A DNA stretch of 33,182 nt, taken from Glycomyces dulcitolivorans. GTDB taxonomy: Bacteria; Actinomycetota; Actinomycetes; Mycobacteriales; Micromonosporaceae. The stretch spans positions 30,140 to 63,321 of the forward strand of contig NZ_QFRW01000073.1 in assembly GCF_003265355.1 (NCBI RefSeq), in the 5' to 3' direction. The notes under the pieces are model-generated. The model saw nothing but the letters and a program-made list of their open reading frames with translations, was not told the origin of the DNA and made no database searches. The translations under genes were made by a program, and so were the position numbers. Shown one piece after another: positions 1-7,613 of the stretch (position 1 is the stretch's first letter; each line of letters begins with the position of its first letter).

Positions 1-68
1 ATAACTCCGACGCTCGCCACCAGGCGAAATGTCAGATCCTCGCGAAGTTGTCCACAGGTCAAAACCTC

Positions 69-1187
69 CTATGCGCCCGCCGCGGCGGCCCCGAAGGCCC
101 GGAGGTCGTCCAGGTCGACGACCTCGACACCGAGCGCCGGAAGCCGGCGCTGGGGGACCTCGGGGCAGGCCGCCTCGTAGCGGGCGGCGATCCGTTCTTC
201 GGCGGTGCGGCGGCGGGCCAGGTCGGCGTGGGTCCGCAGGACTGCGGCGACCGGGTCGTCGGGGTCGGCCTCTTCGAGCTGGGCGGCCGCGCCGAGGGCG
301 CGCTCGGTCGAGAGGTCGGCGGCGACCGGGGTCAGGCGGTTGAGGATCATGCCGTCGAGCGGCATCCGCTCCTCGGTGAGGCGGCGCGTGAAGTACACGG
401 CCTCGCCGACCGCGGCCGGCTCGGGGGCCGCGATGACCAGGAACGAGGTCTGGTCGTCCTGGAGGGCCCGGAAGGTCGCCTCCGCGCGCTTGCGGAAGCC
501 GCCGAAGGTGTCCTCCAGGCTCGCCGTGAACTCGGCGACGTCGGTGAGCAGGTGCCCGCCGAGGACCTTGTTGAACACCCGGGTGAAGACCGCCGCGCTC
601 GCGCCCATGAGCGAGAGCATCGAGCGGCGGGCCCCGGGGGTGGAGGCCGAGAGGAGGCGGATGACGCGGCCGTCGAGGAACCGGGCCAGCCGGGCCGGGG
701 CGTCGAGGAAGTCCAGGGCCGAGCGCGACGGCGGGGTGTCGAGGACGATCAGGTCCCACCGGCCCGTGGCCCGCAGCTGGCCGAGCTTCTCCATCGCCAT
801 GTACTCCTGCGTGCCGGAGAAGGTCGAGGAGACCGCCTGGTAGAACGGGTTCGCGAAGATCTCCGCGGCGCGGTCCTTCGTGGTGTGGGAGGCGACGACC
901 TCGTCGAAGGTGCGCTTCATGTCGAGCATCATCGCGTCGAGCGACCCGCCGCGCACGTCGGCGACCGGCCGCGGCGTGTTGTCCAGGGCCTCCATGCCCA
1001 GCGACTGCGCGAGCCGCCGCGCCGGGTCGATCGTCAGCACCACCGTGCGCCGCCCGTGCACCTCGGCCGCGCGCAGCGCCAGGGCCGCCGCGGTCGTGGT
1101 CTTGCCCACGCCGCCCGAGCCGCAGCACGCGATGACGTGCTTGCCCTCGTTGCCGAGCAGCGCGTCGACGTCGAGTTCAGTGCTCAT
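69..1187 (-). CDS. ArsA/Get3-like ATPase, second subunit (BagB/Rv3680-like)
   Basis: A 372-residue P-loop ATPase of the ArsA/Get3 (SIMIBI) class. The nucleotide loop reads CGSGGVGKTTT at residues 22-32. The position that holds the signature lysine of the deviant Walker A motif (GKGG) is serine here (S24), while the Walker lysine K29 is kept. Switch-like VVLTIDPARR and LIVLDTPPSRSALDF segments follow. It overlaps the upstream partner ATPase by 11 bases, so the two are co-translated and probably form a heterodimer in which the partner supplies the signature lysine. In Mycobacterium the corresponding pair is Rv3679/Rv3680 (BagA/BagB), recalled from memory as Get3-like and linked to stress tolerance. 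No arsenite-binding cysteines or ars genes are nearby, so 'anion transport' would be a misleading name. Family certain; cellular client unknown. Confidence 0.9.
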   Translation of the reverse strand: MSTELDVDALLGNEGKHVIACCGSGGVGKTTTAAALALRAAEVHGRRTVVLTIDPARRLAQSLGMEALDNTPRPVADVRGGSLDAMMLDMKRTFDEVVASHTTKDRAAEIFANPFYQAVSSTFSGTQEYMAMEKLGQLRATGRWDLIVLDTPPSRSALDFLDAPARLARFLDGRVIRLLSASTPGARRSMLSLMGASAAVFTRVFNKVLGGHLLTDVAEFTASLEDTFGGFRKRAEATFRALQDDQTSFLVIAAPEPAAVGEAVYFTRRLTEERMPLDGMILNRLTPVAADLSTERALGAAAQLEEADPDDPVAAVLRTHADLARRRTAEERIAARYEAACPEVPQRRLPALGVEVVDLDDLRAFGAAAAGA

Positions 1188-2136
1188 GCGGGCCTCCGGG
1201 CCTGAGCTCGCGCGCCAGCTGGTACAGCCCCGACAGGTCCACGCCTTCGGGGATCAGCGGCAGCTCCTCGACCGGGCGGCCGAGTTCTTCGAGGCGGTCC
1301 CGGTACGCGTCGACCGCCCGGATCTCGGTCCGCGCCGCCTCGTACTCGGTCATCAGGCCCTTCACCAGGGCGCTGTCGGGGGCCACGCCCGCCCTCGCCA
1401 GGCCCGATTCGAGTTCGTCCTCGGTGATCTCCGCGGGCTTCGCCCCCGTGACCTTGTTCAGGATGATCCGGCCCACCGGGAGGTCGGCGGCCATGAGCTC
1501 CCGGTAGGCGTCCACGGTCTCCTGCACGGGCATCGCCGCCGGCGTCGTCACCAGGTGCACCGCCGTGAGCGAGGAGTGCAGCATCCTCGCCACCGACCGC
1601 GAGTGCTTCCCGATCGGCCCCGTCTTCGCCAGGCGCCCCGACTCGACGGTGACGTTCAGGAACTTCACCACCCGGCCCGTCGGCGGCGCGTCCAGGACGA
1701 CCGCGTCATAGGCCATCCGCCCCGACTCCGCCCGCGACACCGCCTCCTTGAGCTTCCCGGTGAGCAGGATGTCCCGCAGGCCGGGCGCGATCGTCGTCGC
1801 GAAGTCGATCGCCCCGAACTTCTGGAGCACCCGCCCGGCCGAACCCAGCCGGTAGAACATCGTCAGGTAGTCCAGCAGTGCCTCGTCGGCGTCCACCGAC
1901 TGCCCGAAGACCTCACCGCCGTCCAGGCCCGAGGCCAGATGCCGCTCCTCGTACCCGAGGGACGCGGCCTCGAACAGCGGCGCGATCCCTTGGCGCCCTT
2001 CGACCTCCACCAGCAGCACCCGCCGGCCGGGCCCGGCCAGGGCCAGGGCGAGCGCGGCCGCGACCGAGGTCTTCCCCGTGCCGCCCTTCCCGGTGACGAC
2101 GTGCAGGCGCGGCACCGGGAGCGCAGAGGCAGTCAT
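1177..2136 (-). CDS. ArsA/Get3-like ATPase, first subunit (BagA/Rv3679-like)
   Basis: A 319-residue ArsA/Get3-family ATPase. The canonical deviant Walker A is GKGGTGKTS at residues 16-24, with both signature lysine K17 and Walker lysine K22. A Walker B/switch segment follows (AVVLDAPPTGRVVKFL, about residue 180), then an LVTTPAAMPVQET strand and an ILNKVTG guanine/adenine-contact motif. Its stop overlaps the start of the second ATPase. The start is the ATG at 2136: a TAGACT hexamer at 2144-2149 sits 7 bases upstream, predicting a leaderless message. That promoter lies just past the stop codon of the upstream gene, so the pair may be transcribed independently. In the intact heterodimer this would be the catalytically standard subunit; the role (tail-anchored protein targeting or redox chaperone) is inference. 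Confidence 0.9.
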   Translation of the reverse strand: MTASALPVPRLHVVTGKGGTGKTSVAAALALALAGPGRRVLLVEVEGRQGIAPLFEAASLGYEERHLASGLDGGEVFGQSVDADEALLDYLTMFYRLGSAGRVLQKFGAIDFATTIAPGLRDILLTGKLKEAVSRAESGRMAYDAVVLDAPPTGRVVKFLNVTVESGRLAKTGPIGKHSRSVARMLHSSLTAVHLVTTPAAMPVQETVDAYRELMAADLPVGRIILNKVTGAKPAEITEDELESGLARAGVAPDSALVKGLMTEYEAARTEIRAVDAYRDRLEELGRPVEELPLIPEGVDLSGLYQLARELRPGGPHEH

Positions 2137-2143
2137 TCATCGG

Positions 2144-2149
2144 AGTCTA
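2144..2149 (-). promoter_or_regulatory. -10 hexamer TAGACT of the ATPase pair (leaderless type)
   Basis: TAGACT on the minus strand lies 7 bases before the ATG at 2136, so transcription should begin at the start codon. No Shine-Dalgarno sequence is visible. No good -35 was found. It sits in the 14-base gap after the upstream gene's stop. Confidence 0.5.
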
Positions 2150-2150
2150 G

Positions 2151-2747
2151 TCATCCGGCGGCGATCCCGCAGATGAGCCATTGCGGCTCGCCTTCCTCGG
2201 CGACGAGCGTGAACTCCCAGGTCGCCGGGGACGCGCCGCCGTCGATGCCGATCTGGGCCTCGACCGTGGCGCCGCCCACCGAGCGGCCGGTCTCGGCCAC
2301 CTCGCCCCATTCGAACCCGCGGTCGCCCTCGGCGGCCGACATCGCCGCGACCGCTTCGCTCAGGTCGCGGTCGGCCTTGTCGGTGCACAGCCAGGTCGCG
2401 GCGGCCTCGGCGTCGCGGTCGTCGAGGAGCGCGCCGAGGAACGCGGAGACGGTCCGCTCGGGCGAGTCGGTGACGCCCTCGGCGGCGGTGTCGCCGATGA
2501 ACAGGCGGGTCGCGCCGAATACGAGGGCGGCGCAGAACAGGACCGCGGCGGCGGCGGTGACGACGGCCCACAGCAGGCCGGACCGGTCGCCGCCCTCGCG
2601 CGGCGCCTCGGGCGGCGTGTGCCGCCTCGGGGCGGGCTCCTGGCGCGGGACCTGCGCCGGTGAGTGCTCGGCGGAGCTCTTGGCGGTGCGTTCGCGCACG
2701 GGTTCGGCCGCGGCGTCCGACGACTGCGCCGCAGTGTCTGACGACAT
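2151..2747 (-). CDS. Single-pass membrane protein with extracellular NTF2-like (DUF4878-type) domain
   Basis: A 198-residue protein. Residues 1-54 are a hydrophilic, Ser/Ala/Pro/Arg-rich cytoplasmic tail. Residues 57-82 form one hydrophobic helix (GLLWAVVTAAAAVLFCAALV). The remainder is an extracytoplasmic domain beginning SPERTVSAFLGALLDDRD and ending EPQWLICGI. The 'xxTVxxFLxALxxxDxxxAxxxLC' opening and 'W.ICGI' close resemble the small NTF2-like fold of DUF4878/Rv0361-type proteins; this is a pattern judgement. Two cysteines (about residues 121 and 193) could form a disulfide. The start at 2747 is chosen over upstream codons because AGGGAG precedes it by a normal distance and upstream sequence overlaps the divergent DUF4177 gene. 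It is inserted between the ATPase pair and DUF4177, and no function is known. Confidence 0.75.
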   Translation of the reverse strand: MSSDTAAQSSDAAAEPVRERTAKSSAEHSPAQVPRQEPAPRRHTPPEAPREGGDRSGLLWAVVTAAAAVLFCAALVFGATRLFIGDTAAEGVTDSPERTVSAFLGALLDDRDAEAAATWLCTDKADRDLSEAVAAMSAAEGDRGFEWGEVAETGRSVGGATVEAQIGIDGGASPATWEFTLVAEEGEPQWLICGIAAG

Positions 2748-2847
2748 GGGGACTCCCTGGTTCACTGGGCGGCCTGAGGCCGCGGGACTCTTGGGGAGGC
2801 GACGCACTCTGAGCGTAGCGGTGCGCCGCGGGCGAATCAAGACGCCG

Positions 2848-2853
2848 TACTGT
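2848..2853 (+). promoter_or_regulatory. -10 hexamer TACTGT (leaderless type)
   Basis: TACTGT is followed by exactly six bases (GGGCGC) and then the ATG of the DUF4177 gene. No ribosome binding site is visible before that ATG, consistent with a leaderless transcript. Confidence 0.55.
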
Positions 2854-2859
2854 GGGCGC

Positions 2860-3018
2860 ATGGAGAAATGGGAGTACCTCACGGCGCCGCTGCTGATCCA
2901 CAACACCAAGATGATCCTCGATACGTTCGGCGACGACGGCTGGGAGCTCGTCACGGTCCTGCCGGGCGCGAACACGGAGCAGCTGGTGGCGTACTTCAAG
3001 CGCAAGAAGGAGCAGTAG
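2860..3018 (+). CDS. DUF4177 domain protein
   Basis: A 52-residue protein with the DUF4177 pattern: an N-terminal KWEYLTAPLL strand, central ILDTFGDDGWELVTVLP, and a C-terminal AYFKRKKE basic end. These small proteins have no established biochemical role. The start is fixed by the MEKWEY opening and the TACTGT hexamer six bases upstream. The RidA gene begins two bases after its stop codon and its Shine-Dalgarno sequence lies inside this gene, so the two form an operon. DUF4177 next to RidA next to the paired ATPases matches, as I recall, the mycobacterial Rv3678A/Rv3678c/Rv3679/Rv3680 neighbourhood. Confidence 0.85.
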   Translation: MEKWEYLTAPLLIHNTKMILDTFGDDGWELVTVLPGANTEQLVAYFKRKKEQ

Positions 3019-3020
3019 CC

Positions 3021-3515
3021 GTGGCCGGTGTCGAAGGGGCGGTGGAGAAGGCGCTGGCGCGCCTGGGCCTGGAGCTGCCGGCGGTCGTGCCGCCGGTGGC
3101 GGCGTACCAGCCGGCCGTGGTGTCGGGGGACTACGTGTACACCTCGGGCCAGCTCCCGATGGTCGCCGGGGCCCTGGTCGCGACCGGGAAGGTCGGCGCG
3201 GAGGTCGACCCGGAGCAGGCGTACGACCTGGCGCGGATCTGCGCGTTGAACGCCCTGACGGCGGTCGCCTCGGTCGCGGAGCTCGACCGCGTGGTCCAGA
3301 TCGTGAAGGTCGTGGGCTTCGTGGCGTCGGCGCCGGAGTTCACCGGGCAGCCGAAGGTCGTCAACGGCGCCTCGGAGCTGCTGGGCGAGGTGTTCGGCGA
3401 GGCCGGGACGCACGCGCGCAGCGCGGTCGGCGTCGCGGTGCTGCCGCTCGACGCGCCGGTCGAGGTCGAGCTGGTCGCCCGGCTGGCCCCGAGCGCGAAG
3501 ACCGTGCTGGTCTAG
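3021..3515 (+). CDS. RidA/YjgF/UK114 family protein
   Basis: A 164-residue RidA-family protein (Rid proteins hydrolyse reactive enamine/imine intermediates released by PLP enzymes; cytosolic trimers). Visible features are the SGDYVYTSGQLP strand near the N-terminus, EQAYDLARICALNALTAV helix, VVGFVAS strand, and the C-terminal ARSAVGVAVLPLDAPVEVELVA. In that last segment the arginine is the position corresponding to the catalytic, substrate-carboxylate-binding arginine of active RidA. The start is the GTG at 3021, preceded by AAGGAG with an 8-base spacer inside the end of the DUF4177 gene. It is longer at the N-terminus than E. coli RidA (about 128 residues), typical of the actinobacterial Rv3678c-like subgroup, whose substrate is not settled. 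Confidence 0.88.
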   Translation: MAGVEGAVEKALARLGLELPAVVPPVAAYQPAVVSGDYVYTSGQLPMVAGALVATGKVGAEVDPEQAYDLARICALNALTAVASVAELDRVVQIVKVVGFVASAPEFTGQPKVVNGASELLGEVFGEAGTHARSAVGVAVLPLDAPVEVELVARLAPSAKTVLV

Positions 3516-3535
3516 GCGCTCCCCAGTTCGTTTTC

Positions 3536-3569
3536 ACCGGTCGGTCCCGTCTCGGGACCGACCGGTTTT
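3536..3569. terminator. Bidirectional hairpin terminator
   Basis: A perfect 13-bp inverted repeat ACCGGTCGGTCCC / GGGACCGACCGGT with a 5-base loop (GTCTC) is followed by TTTT on the plus strand. It lies between the stops of the convergent RidA and fumarylacetoacetase genes. Confidence 0.85.
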
Positions 3570-3580
3570 CACCATGTCCG

Positions 3581-4672
3581 TCAGGTGATGGACGGGAGGA
3601 CGCGGGTCTCGACCTCGCCGAGGGCGATGGTGGTGCCGCGCGGTCCGGGCGCGGTCGCGGTGACCTTGACGACGTCGCCGTTCTCCAGGTTCCACCGGCC
3701 GGTGACGGCCTCGCCGGAGCCGTACATGAGGCCCGAGCGCAGGAGCGCGCCGCCGGCGGTGAGCTGGGCGAGCTGCTGGGCGGGCGTCCAGCAGGCCTCG
3801 GCGAAGTCGGCGCCGGCGACGGCCACGCCGTTGACCTCGATGTTCAGGTGGAGGTCGAAGCCGTACCGGTCGGACTCCTTCAGGTAGGAGGCCATGTCGG
3901 CGGCGGGCTCGGGCGCGGCGGTGCGGGCCGCGTTCAGCGATTCGATCGGGGTGACCCAGGCGCTCATCGAGGTCGCGAAGGACTTGGAGGCGACGGGGCC
4001 GAGGCCGTCGGTCTCCAGGTCCTGGAAGTCGCGGGCGGTCCAGTCGTTGAGGAGGACCGCGCCGAACACGTAGTCCTCGAACTCGTCGGGGGAGACGGGG
4101 CGGCCGAGCTCGGACTCGCCGCCGACGATGAACCCGACCTCGGCCTCGATGTCGAGGGCGCGGGTGGGGCCGAAGACGGCCTGGCCGCCGTCGAGGCGGT
4201 GCCCGGCGGGCCGCACGAGGTCCATCCCGGAGGGGACGAGCGTCGAGGGGCGGCCGTTGGAGGCGCGCGGGTAGACGCGGTCGGAGTCCTTGGCGCGCAT
4301 GGTGAAGTCGACGTAGTCGGTGACCAGGAGCGGGGCGTGCATGATCGCCTCGCCGATCGGGGTGAGCCACATGGACGCGACGTCCTGGAGGCTCGGTTCG
4401 CTCAGGGCCTCCTGGACCTGGGCGCGGACCTGCTTCCAGGCGGGCTTGCCGAGCGACAGCAGCCGGTTGAGGGCCGGGTCGCGCAGGGCGGTGCAGGCGG
4501 CGCAGGTCTGGCAGTCGCCGGAGAGGACCGCCTTGTGCATGTCGAGGATCTGGTCGCCGATGCGCACGCCGATCCGCGGCAGCGTCTCGTCGGCGGTCGA
4601 GAAGACGCCGAACGGGAGATTGTGGATGTTGTAGGGGCTTTCGTCGGCCCCGGGAACCCAGCACGTGGTCAC
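3581..4672 (-). CDS. fahA: Fumarylacetoacetase
   Basis: A 363-residue protein with the layout of true fumarylacetoacetase, the last enzyme of tyrosine/homogentisate breakdown (fumarylacetoacetate to fumarate plus acetoacetate). The N-terminal SH3-like domain opens SPYNIHNLPFGVFS. The catalytic domain keeps the metal ligands D119 (DYVDF), E176 and E178 (DIEAEVG) and D210 (LLNDWTARD). K230 sits 20 residues after D210, as in mammalian FAH (D233/K253). It is shorter than the mammalian enzyme (about 419). The start is the GTG at 4672, with GGAGG seven bases upstream; the longer open frame upstream overlaps the next gene and is not real. No homogentisate dioxygenase is in the window. An odd CxxCxxC cluster lies at residues 54-60. 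Another FAH-superfamily hydrolase is possible but less likely. Confidence 0.82.
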   Translation of the reverse strand: MTTCWVPGADESPYNIHNLPFGVFSTADETLPRIGVRIGDQILDMHKAVLSGDCQTCAACTALRDPALNRLLSLGKPAWKQVRAQVQEALSEPSLQDVASMWLTPIGEAIMHAPLLVTDYVDFTMRAKDSDRVYPRASNGRPSTLVPSGMDLVRPAGHRLDGGQAVFGPTRALDIEAEVGFIVGGESELGRPVSPDEFEDYVFGAVLLNDWTARDFQDLETDGLGPVASKSFATSMSAWVTPIESLNAARTAAPEPAADMASYLKESDRYGFDLHLNIEVNGVAVAGADFAEACWTPAQQLAQLTAGGALLRSGLMYGSGEAVTGRWNLENGDVVKVTATAPGPRGTTIALGEVETRVLPSIT

Positions 4673-4728
4673 TTGTCGTCCTCCATCGGATCGGTGGTGA
4701 TGGAGTAACGAGCGCGGACCGCCGGAGG

Positions 4729-5583
4729 TCACTCGGTGCGGCGGTGCCGGCGCAGAACTGTGAACCAGCCCACCCATGCGGCGACGGCGACGACGGCGAA
4801 GAACAGGCGCGCGCCGGTGTCGATCTCGGAGCCGAGCAGTGCGGGGACGGCGAAGACGACGGCGACGCCGAGCAGGGCCGAGCGGGCGACGGGGCCCTGG
4901 AAAGGCGTGTAGCGGCGCCAGTACGGGGCGGTTTCGTCGGCGGCGCCGAACATCTTCTCGCGCCAGGCCGGGTCGTCCTTGTCGGCGTCGACCAAGCGGC
5001 GGCGCATGCGGCGGGCCTCGGGCGGCAGGGCCGGGGCGTGGGCCTCGATGCCGTCCGGGTCGAGGTCGGCGGCGGCGCGGCGGGAGCGTTTCGCGAGGTC
5101 GTCCATGCCGAGGTCCTCGGCGATGGCCGCGAGCGTCCGGTGCGTGCGCGGCTGGTCGGGGGCGAGGTTCACGGCGTTCCAGGCGGCGTCGAGGGCGGGC
5201 TGGGCGGCCCCGGCGCGGCGGGTGATGAGCGCGTAGTGGATGTGGTGCAGCCAGGAGGCCCGGTCGAGTTCGAGGAGGCTCGCGGCGGCCTGCATGGCCT
5301 CCTCGCGGCGCCCGGAGTCGGCGAGGGCGTACCCGCGGGTGATCATCGCGCGGCGGTGGCCGGGGGTCCGGGCGAGCGCGGCCCCGGCGTAGACGAGGGC
5401 CTCGTCGGGGTCGTTGTCGGCGAGCGCGCACGCGGCGGCCATGGCGTTCGCGTCCGGATCGAGGGGGTCGAGGCGCAGCGCGGCGTCGGTCTCGGCGCGC
5501 GCGTCGGGCACCTGGCCGAGGTCGTACAGCATCTCGGCGCTCTGGAGGTGCTCCGCGAGCGTGCGCTTGGGGTCTGCGTCCAT
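4729..5583 (-). CDS. TPR-repeat protein with two C-terminal membrane segments
   Basis: A 284-residue protein. Residues about 8-180 are tandem tetratricopeptide-like helical pairs: AEHLQSAEMLYDLGQVPDA, AMAAACALADNDPDEAL, ALADSGRREEAMQAAASLL, and LAAIAEDLGMDDLAKRS, with typical A/G/P spacing and 'LDPLDPDA' turns. A charged linker (PPEARRMRRRLVDADKDDPAWREKMFG) follows. Two hydrophobic segments near residues 230-250 and 255-275 precede an RRHRR cytoplasmic end. The topology therefore suggests a cytosolic scaffold anchored by a C-terminal hairpin. Start ATG 5583 has GGGAG seven bases upstream. It lies 21 bases after ispF on the same strand and may be the third gene of the carD-ispF operon. Partner unknown. 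Confidence 0.8.
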   Translation of the reverse strand: MDADPKRTLAEHLQSAEMLYDLGQVPDARAETDAALRLDPLDPDANAMAAACALADNDPDEALVYAGAALARTPGHRRAMITRGYALADSGRREEAMQAAASLLELDRASWLHHIHYALITRRAGAAQPALDAAWNAVNLAPDQPRTHRTLAAIAEDLGMDDLAKRSRRAAADLDPDGIEAHAPALPPEARRMRRRLVDADKDDPAWREKMFGAADETAPYWRRYTPFQGPVARSALLGVAVVFAVPALLGSEIDTGARLFFAVVAVAAWVGWFTVLRRHRRTE

Positions 5584-5604
5584 GGGTCTACTCCCGGACA
5601 GGTC

Positions 5605-6087
5605 TCAGGGCTGGTACAGCAACGCTACCGCGGTCGCGGCCAGACCTTCGCCGCGTCCGGTGAAGCCCAGGCCGTCGGTGGTGGTGGCGGCGAGCCTGAC
5701 GGGGGCGCCGACGGCGGCCGACAGGGCGGCCTCGGCCTCGGCGCGGCGGGGCCCGATCTTGGGCCGGTTGCCGACGACCTGCACGGAGACGTTGCCGACG
5801 GCCCATCCGGCGTCGCGGACGCGGCGGGCGGTCTCGGCGAGGAGGGCGGTCCCGGAGGCGCCGGACCATTCGGGCCGGTCGGTGCCGTAGTTGGAGCCGA
5901 GGTCGCCGAGTCCGGCGGCGGAGAGCAGGGCGTCGCAGGCCGCGTGCGCGGCCGCGTCCCCGTCTGAGTGCCCGGCCAGCCCGGCCTCGCCGGGCCATTC
6001 GAGGCAGGCGAGGCGACAGGGCCGGCTGGTGTCGAATCGGTGCACGTCGGTGCCGTGCCCGATGACGTAGGGCAGGTTGGAACTCAT
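5605..6087 (-). CDS. ispF: 2-C-methyl-D-erythritol 2,4-cyclodiphosphate synthase
   Basis: A 160-residue IspF of the non-mevalonate isoprenoid pathway, which cyclises CDP-ME 2-phosphate to MEcPP with release of CMP; a cytosolic trimer. Zinc ligands are visible: D14 and H16 in GHGTDVHRF and H48 after HSDGD, spaced exactly as E. coli D8/H10/H42. The C-terminal [17 protein letters not shown] is the cytidine/trimer signature, with D in place of the E common in proteobacteria. It starts 22 bases after the carD stop with no strong Shine-Dalgarno, suggesting coupling or read-through from carD. In many actinobacteria ispD lies between carD and ispF; it is absent here, so the cytidylyltransferase must be encoded elsewhere. 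Confidence 0.96.
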   Translation of the reverse strand: MSSNLPYVIGHGTDVHRFDTSRPCRLACLEWPGEAGLAGHSDGDAAAHAACDALLSAAGLGDLGSNYGTDRPEWSGASGTALLAETARRVRDAGWAVGNVSVQVVGNRPKIGPRRAEAEAALSAAVGAPVRLAATTTDGLGFTGRGEGLAATAVALLYQP

Positions 6088-6109
6088 TCAGGTCTGCTTG
6101 CGGGGCCGG

Positions 6110-6607
6110 CTACTTGACCGGGGCCTCCGAGAGCAGGACCTTGTCGAGGATGTTGTCGGCCTCGTCCTTCACGCAGTCCTCGGCGAGGGCGATCTCGCCG
6201 GTGAGGATCTCGCGGGCCTTGGAGAGCATGCGCTTCTCCCCGGCCGAGAGGCCCCGCTCGCGGTCACGCCGCCACAGGTCGCGGACGACCTCTGCTATTT
6301 TCAGCGGGGAGCCGGAAGCGAGCTTCTCGACATTGGCCTTGTAACGCCGCGACCAGTTGGTGGGTTCCTCGGTGTGGGGGGCGCGCAGCACCTCGAAGAC
6401 CTCTTCGAGGCCCTCGGCGCCGACGACTTCCCGGACGCCGACGAGCTCGACGTTCTTGGCTGGAACCTTGACCGTGAGGTCACCCTGCTCGACGCGCAGC
6501 ACGAGGTATTCCTGTTCGATACCACCGATGACGCGAGTCTCTACAGCTTCAACGAGTGCGGCCCCGTGGTGGGGGTAGACAACGGTCTCGCCGACACTAA
6601 AACCCAT
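6110..6607 (-). CDS. carD: CarD/CdnL family RNA polymerase-binding regulator
   Basis: A 165-residue CarD. It binds the RNA polymerase beta subunit through its N-terminal Tudor-like domain and stabilises open complexes at promoters, including rRNA promoters. The N-terminal [13 protein letters not shown] and [17 protein letters not shown] form the polymerase-interacting domain. The position equal to M. tuberculosis R25 is R25 here; R47 is a conservative K47. W85 in NWSRR is the DNA-wedging tryptophan. A C-terminal helical DNA-binding domain follows ([24 protein letters not shown]). The start ATG 6607 has AAAGGGG ten bases upstream. It is first in a probable operon with ispF and the TPR gene and diverges from an LpqE-like lipoprotein gene, as in mycobacteria. 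Confidence 0.97.
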   Translation of the reverse strand: MGFSVGETVVYPHHGAALVEAVETRVIGGIEQEYLVLRVEQGDLTVKVPAKNVELVGVREVVGAEGLEEVFEVLRAPHTEEPTNWSRRYKANVEKLASGSPLKIAEVVRDLWRRDRERGLSAGEKRMLSKAREILTGEIALAEDCVKDEADNILDKVLLSEAPVK

Positions 6608-6634
6608 AGGATCGAAACCCCTTTCGCTGTGTCT

Positions 6635-6640
6635 AGCCTA
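6635..6640 (-). promoter_or_regulatory. -10 candidate TAGGCT for carD
   Basis: TAGGCT on the minus strand would start transcription around 6628. This leaves a short leader carrying the AAAGGGG ribosome binding site at 6618-6624 before the carD ATG. Confidence 0.45.
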
Positions 6641-6868
6641 ACACGTCATCGGGGTTTTCCCCGACAGCGGATCGCCACGAATTCCCTGGTCAATTGGTAT
6701 GTGACTGATTACTCTACGGCACCTTGGTCTTTCGGGCGGCGTGCGGATGAGACAAATGAGGCCTGGGTCGCTCCCCTGTGCCGGGCGCCTCCACCGGGAC
6801 CGGCGGTGCGCTGAGACCTGCGTTCCATCCCGGCACCCGGCCCGGGGGAGAGGTGAGAGCGAGTCGTC

Positions 6869-6874
6869 TACGCT
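6869..6874 (+). promoter_or_regulatory. -10 candidate TACGCT for the lpqE-like gene
   Basis: TACGCT would place the transcript start near 6881. This excludes the GTG at 6878 as a start codon and supports the GTG at 6914, which has GAGAGG seven bases before it. Confidence 0.45.
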
Positions 6875-6913
6875 GTCGTGAGCATTCCTGTCGGAACTCG
6901 GAGAGGACCTGCA

Positions 6914-7600
6914 GTGGTCAAGGGGATCAGGACGGCGAACACGGCCCGCCGCGCGGCCGCCATCGCGATCGCGGGCGCCGCGGCCGCGGCGCTTTCGGCG
7001 TGCGGCGCAGGGCATGAGACCCAGACCGACCTGAAGGTGAGCGCGATCGCCGGGGTGAACGTCGACGCGGACGGCCTCGCGCTGCGCGACCTCCAGGTCG
7101 AGTTCGACTCCGCCGAGGGCTACGCGGCCGGCGACGCCGCCGCGCTGCGCGTGTGGATCGGCAACGAGGGCACCTCGGACATCAGCCTCGTCGGCGTCGA
7201 GACCGAGGCCGGCACCGTGACCTTCGTCAGCCCGGCCGCCCAGGCCGTAGAAGAGGCCGCCGAGGCCGCGAGCCCCTCCGAGACCGCCGCCGAAGGCGCG
7301 ACCGAGACGCCCTCCGAAGCGGCGACCACCGCCGAGGAGGACCCGTTCGAGGGCGAGACGACCTTCGACATCCCGATCGCCGCCTCCGAGTACGTGCGCC
7401 TCGACGAGGCCGTCGAGGACGGCGACTACCTCCTCATCGAGGACCTCGCCGACGACCTCAAGTCCGGCGACACCGTCGAGGTCGTCTTCCTGTTCTCCAA
7501 CGGCCAGGAAGTCGTCGCCCAGCTCCCCATCGGCCAGGACGTCACCGGCGAGGAAGAGCGCTCCTACTTCGAGCCCGAAGAGGAAGCCGAAGGGCACTAA
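6914..7600 (+). CDS. LpqE-like exported lipoprotein
   Basis: A 228-residue lipoprotein. A twin-basic start and hydrophobic stretch end in the lipobox LSAC, with lipidated cysteine at about residue 31. The mature part starts with an acidic beta-rich domain (VSAIAGVNVDADGLALRDLQVEF, ALRVWIGNEGTSDISLVGVET). An Ala/Glu/Ser/Thr-rich linker at about residues 111-143 interrupts this domain. A second half (FDIPIAASEYVRL, GDTVEVVFLFSNGQEVVAQLP) and a very acidic tail follow. The fold pattern and position divergent from carD match mycobacterial LpqE (Rv3584), distantly related to DUF461/PCuAC-type lipoproteins. The copper-binding His/Met motif of PCuAC is not visible, so a copper role is not claimed. 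The start at 6914 rests on GAGAGG and the TACGCT promoter position. Confidence 0.75.
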   Translation: MVKGIRTANTARRAAAIAIAGAAAAALSACGAGHETQTDLKVSAIAGVNVDADGLALRDLQVEFDSAEGYAAGDAAALRVWIGNEGTSDISLVGVETEAGTVTFVSPAAQAVEEAAEAASPSETAAEGATETPSEAATTAEEDPFEGETTFDIPIAASEYVRLDEAVEDGDYLLIEDLADDLKSGDTVEVVFLFSNGQEVVAQLPIGQDVTGEEERSYFEPEEEAEGH

Positions 7601-7613
7601 GCAGCTTCGATTG

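Larger units (their letters stand above)
6608..6913. other. 306-base divergent regulatory region between carD and lpqE-like gene
   Basis: No convincing gene lies here. It holds a carD -10 candidate TAGGCT on the minus strand (6635-6640) giving a leader of about 20 bases with AAAGGGG. At its right end it holds a TACGCT hexamer (6869-6874) for the lipoprotein gene. Good -35 elements are not obvious for either. The central part is comparatively AT-rich (around 6675-6740), unlike the flanking genes, and shows no long inverted repeat. Confidence 0.6.

Noticed and set aside
48-1205. Long plus-strand ORF opposite the second ATPase
   Set aside because: Gly/Arg/Glu-rich antisense frame, typical of GC-rich DNA. 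The minus-strand frame contains the complete ATPase motifs.
6878-6880. GTG at 6878 as the start of the LpqE-like lipoprotein
   Set aside because: It lies before the predicted transcript start from TACGCT and lacks a ribosome binding site. GTG 6914 has GAGAGG and gives a normal signal peptide length.
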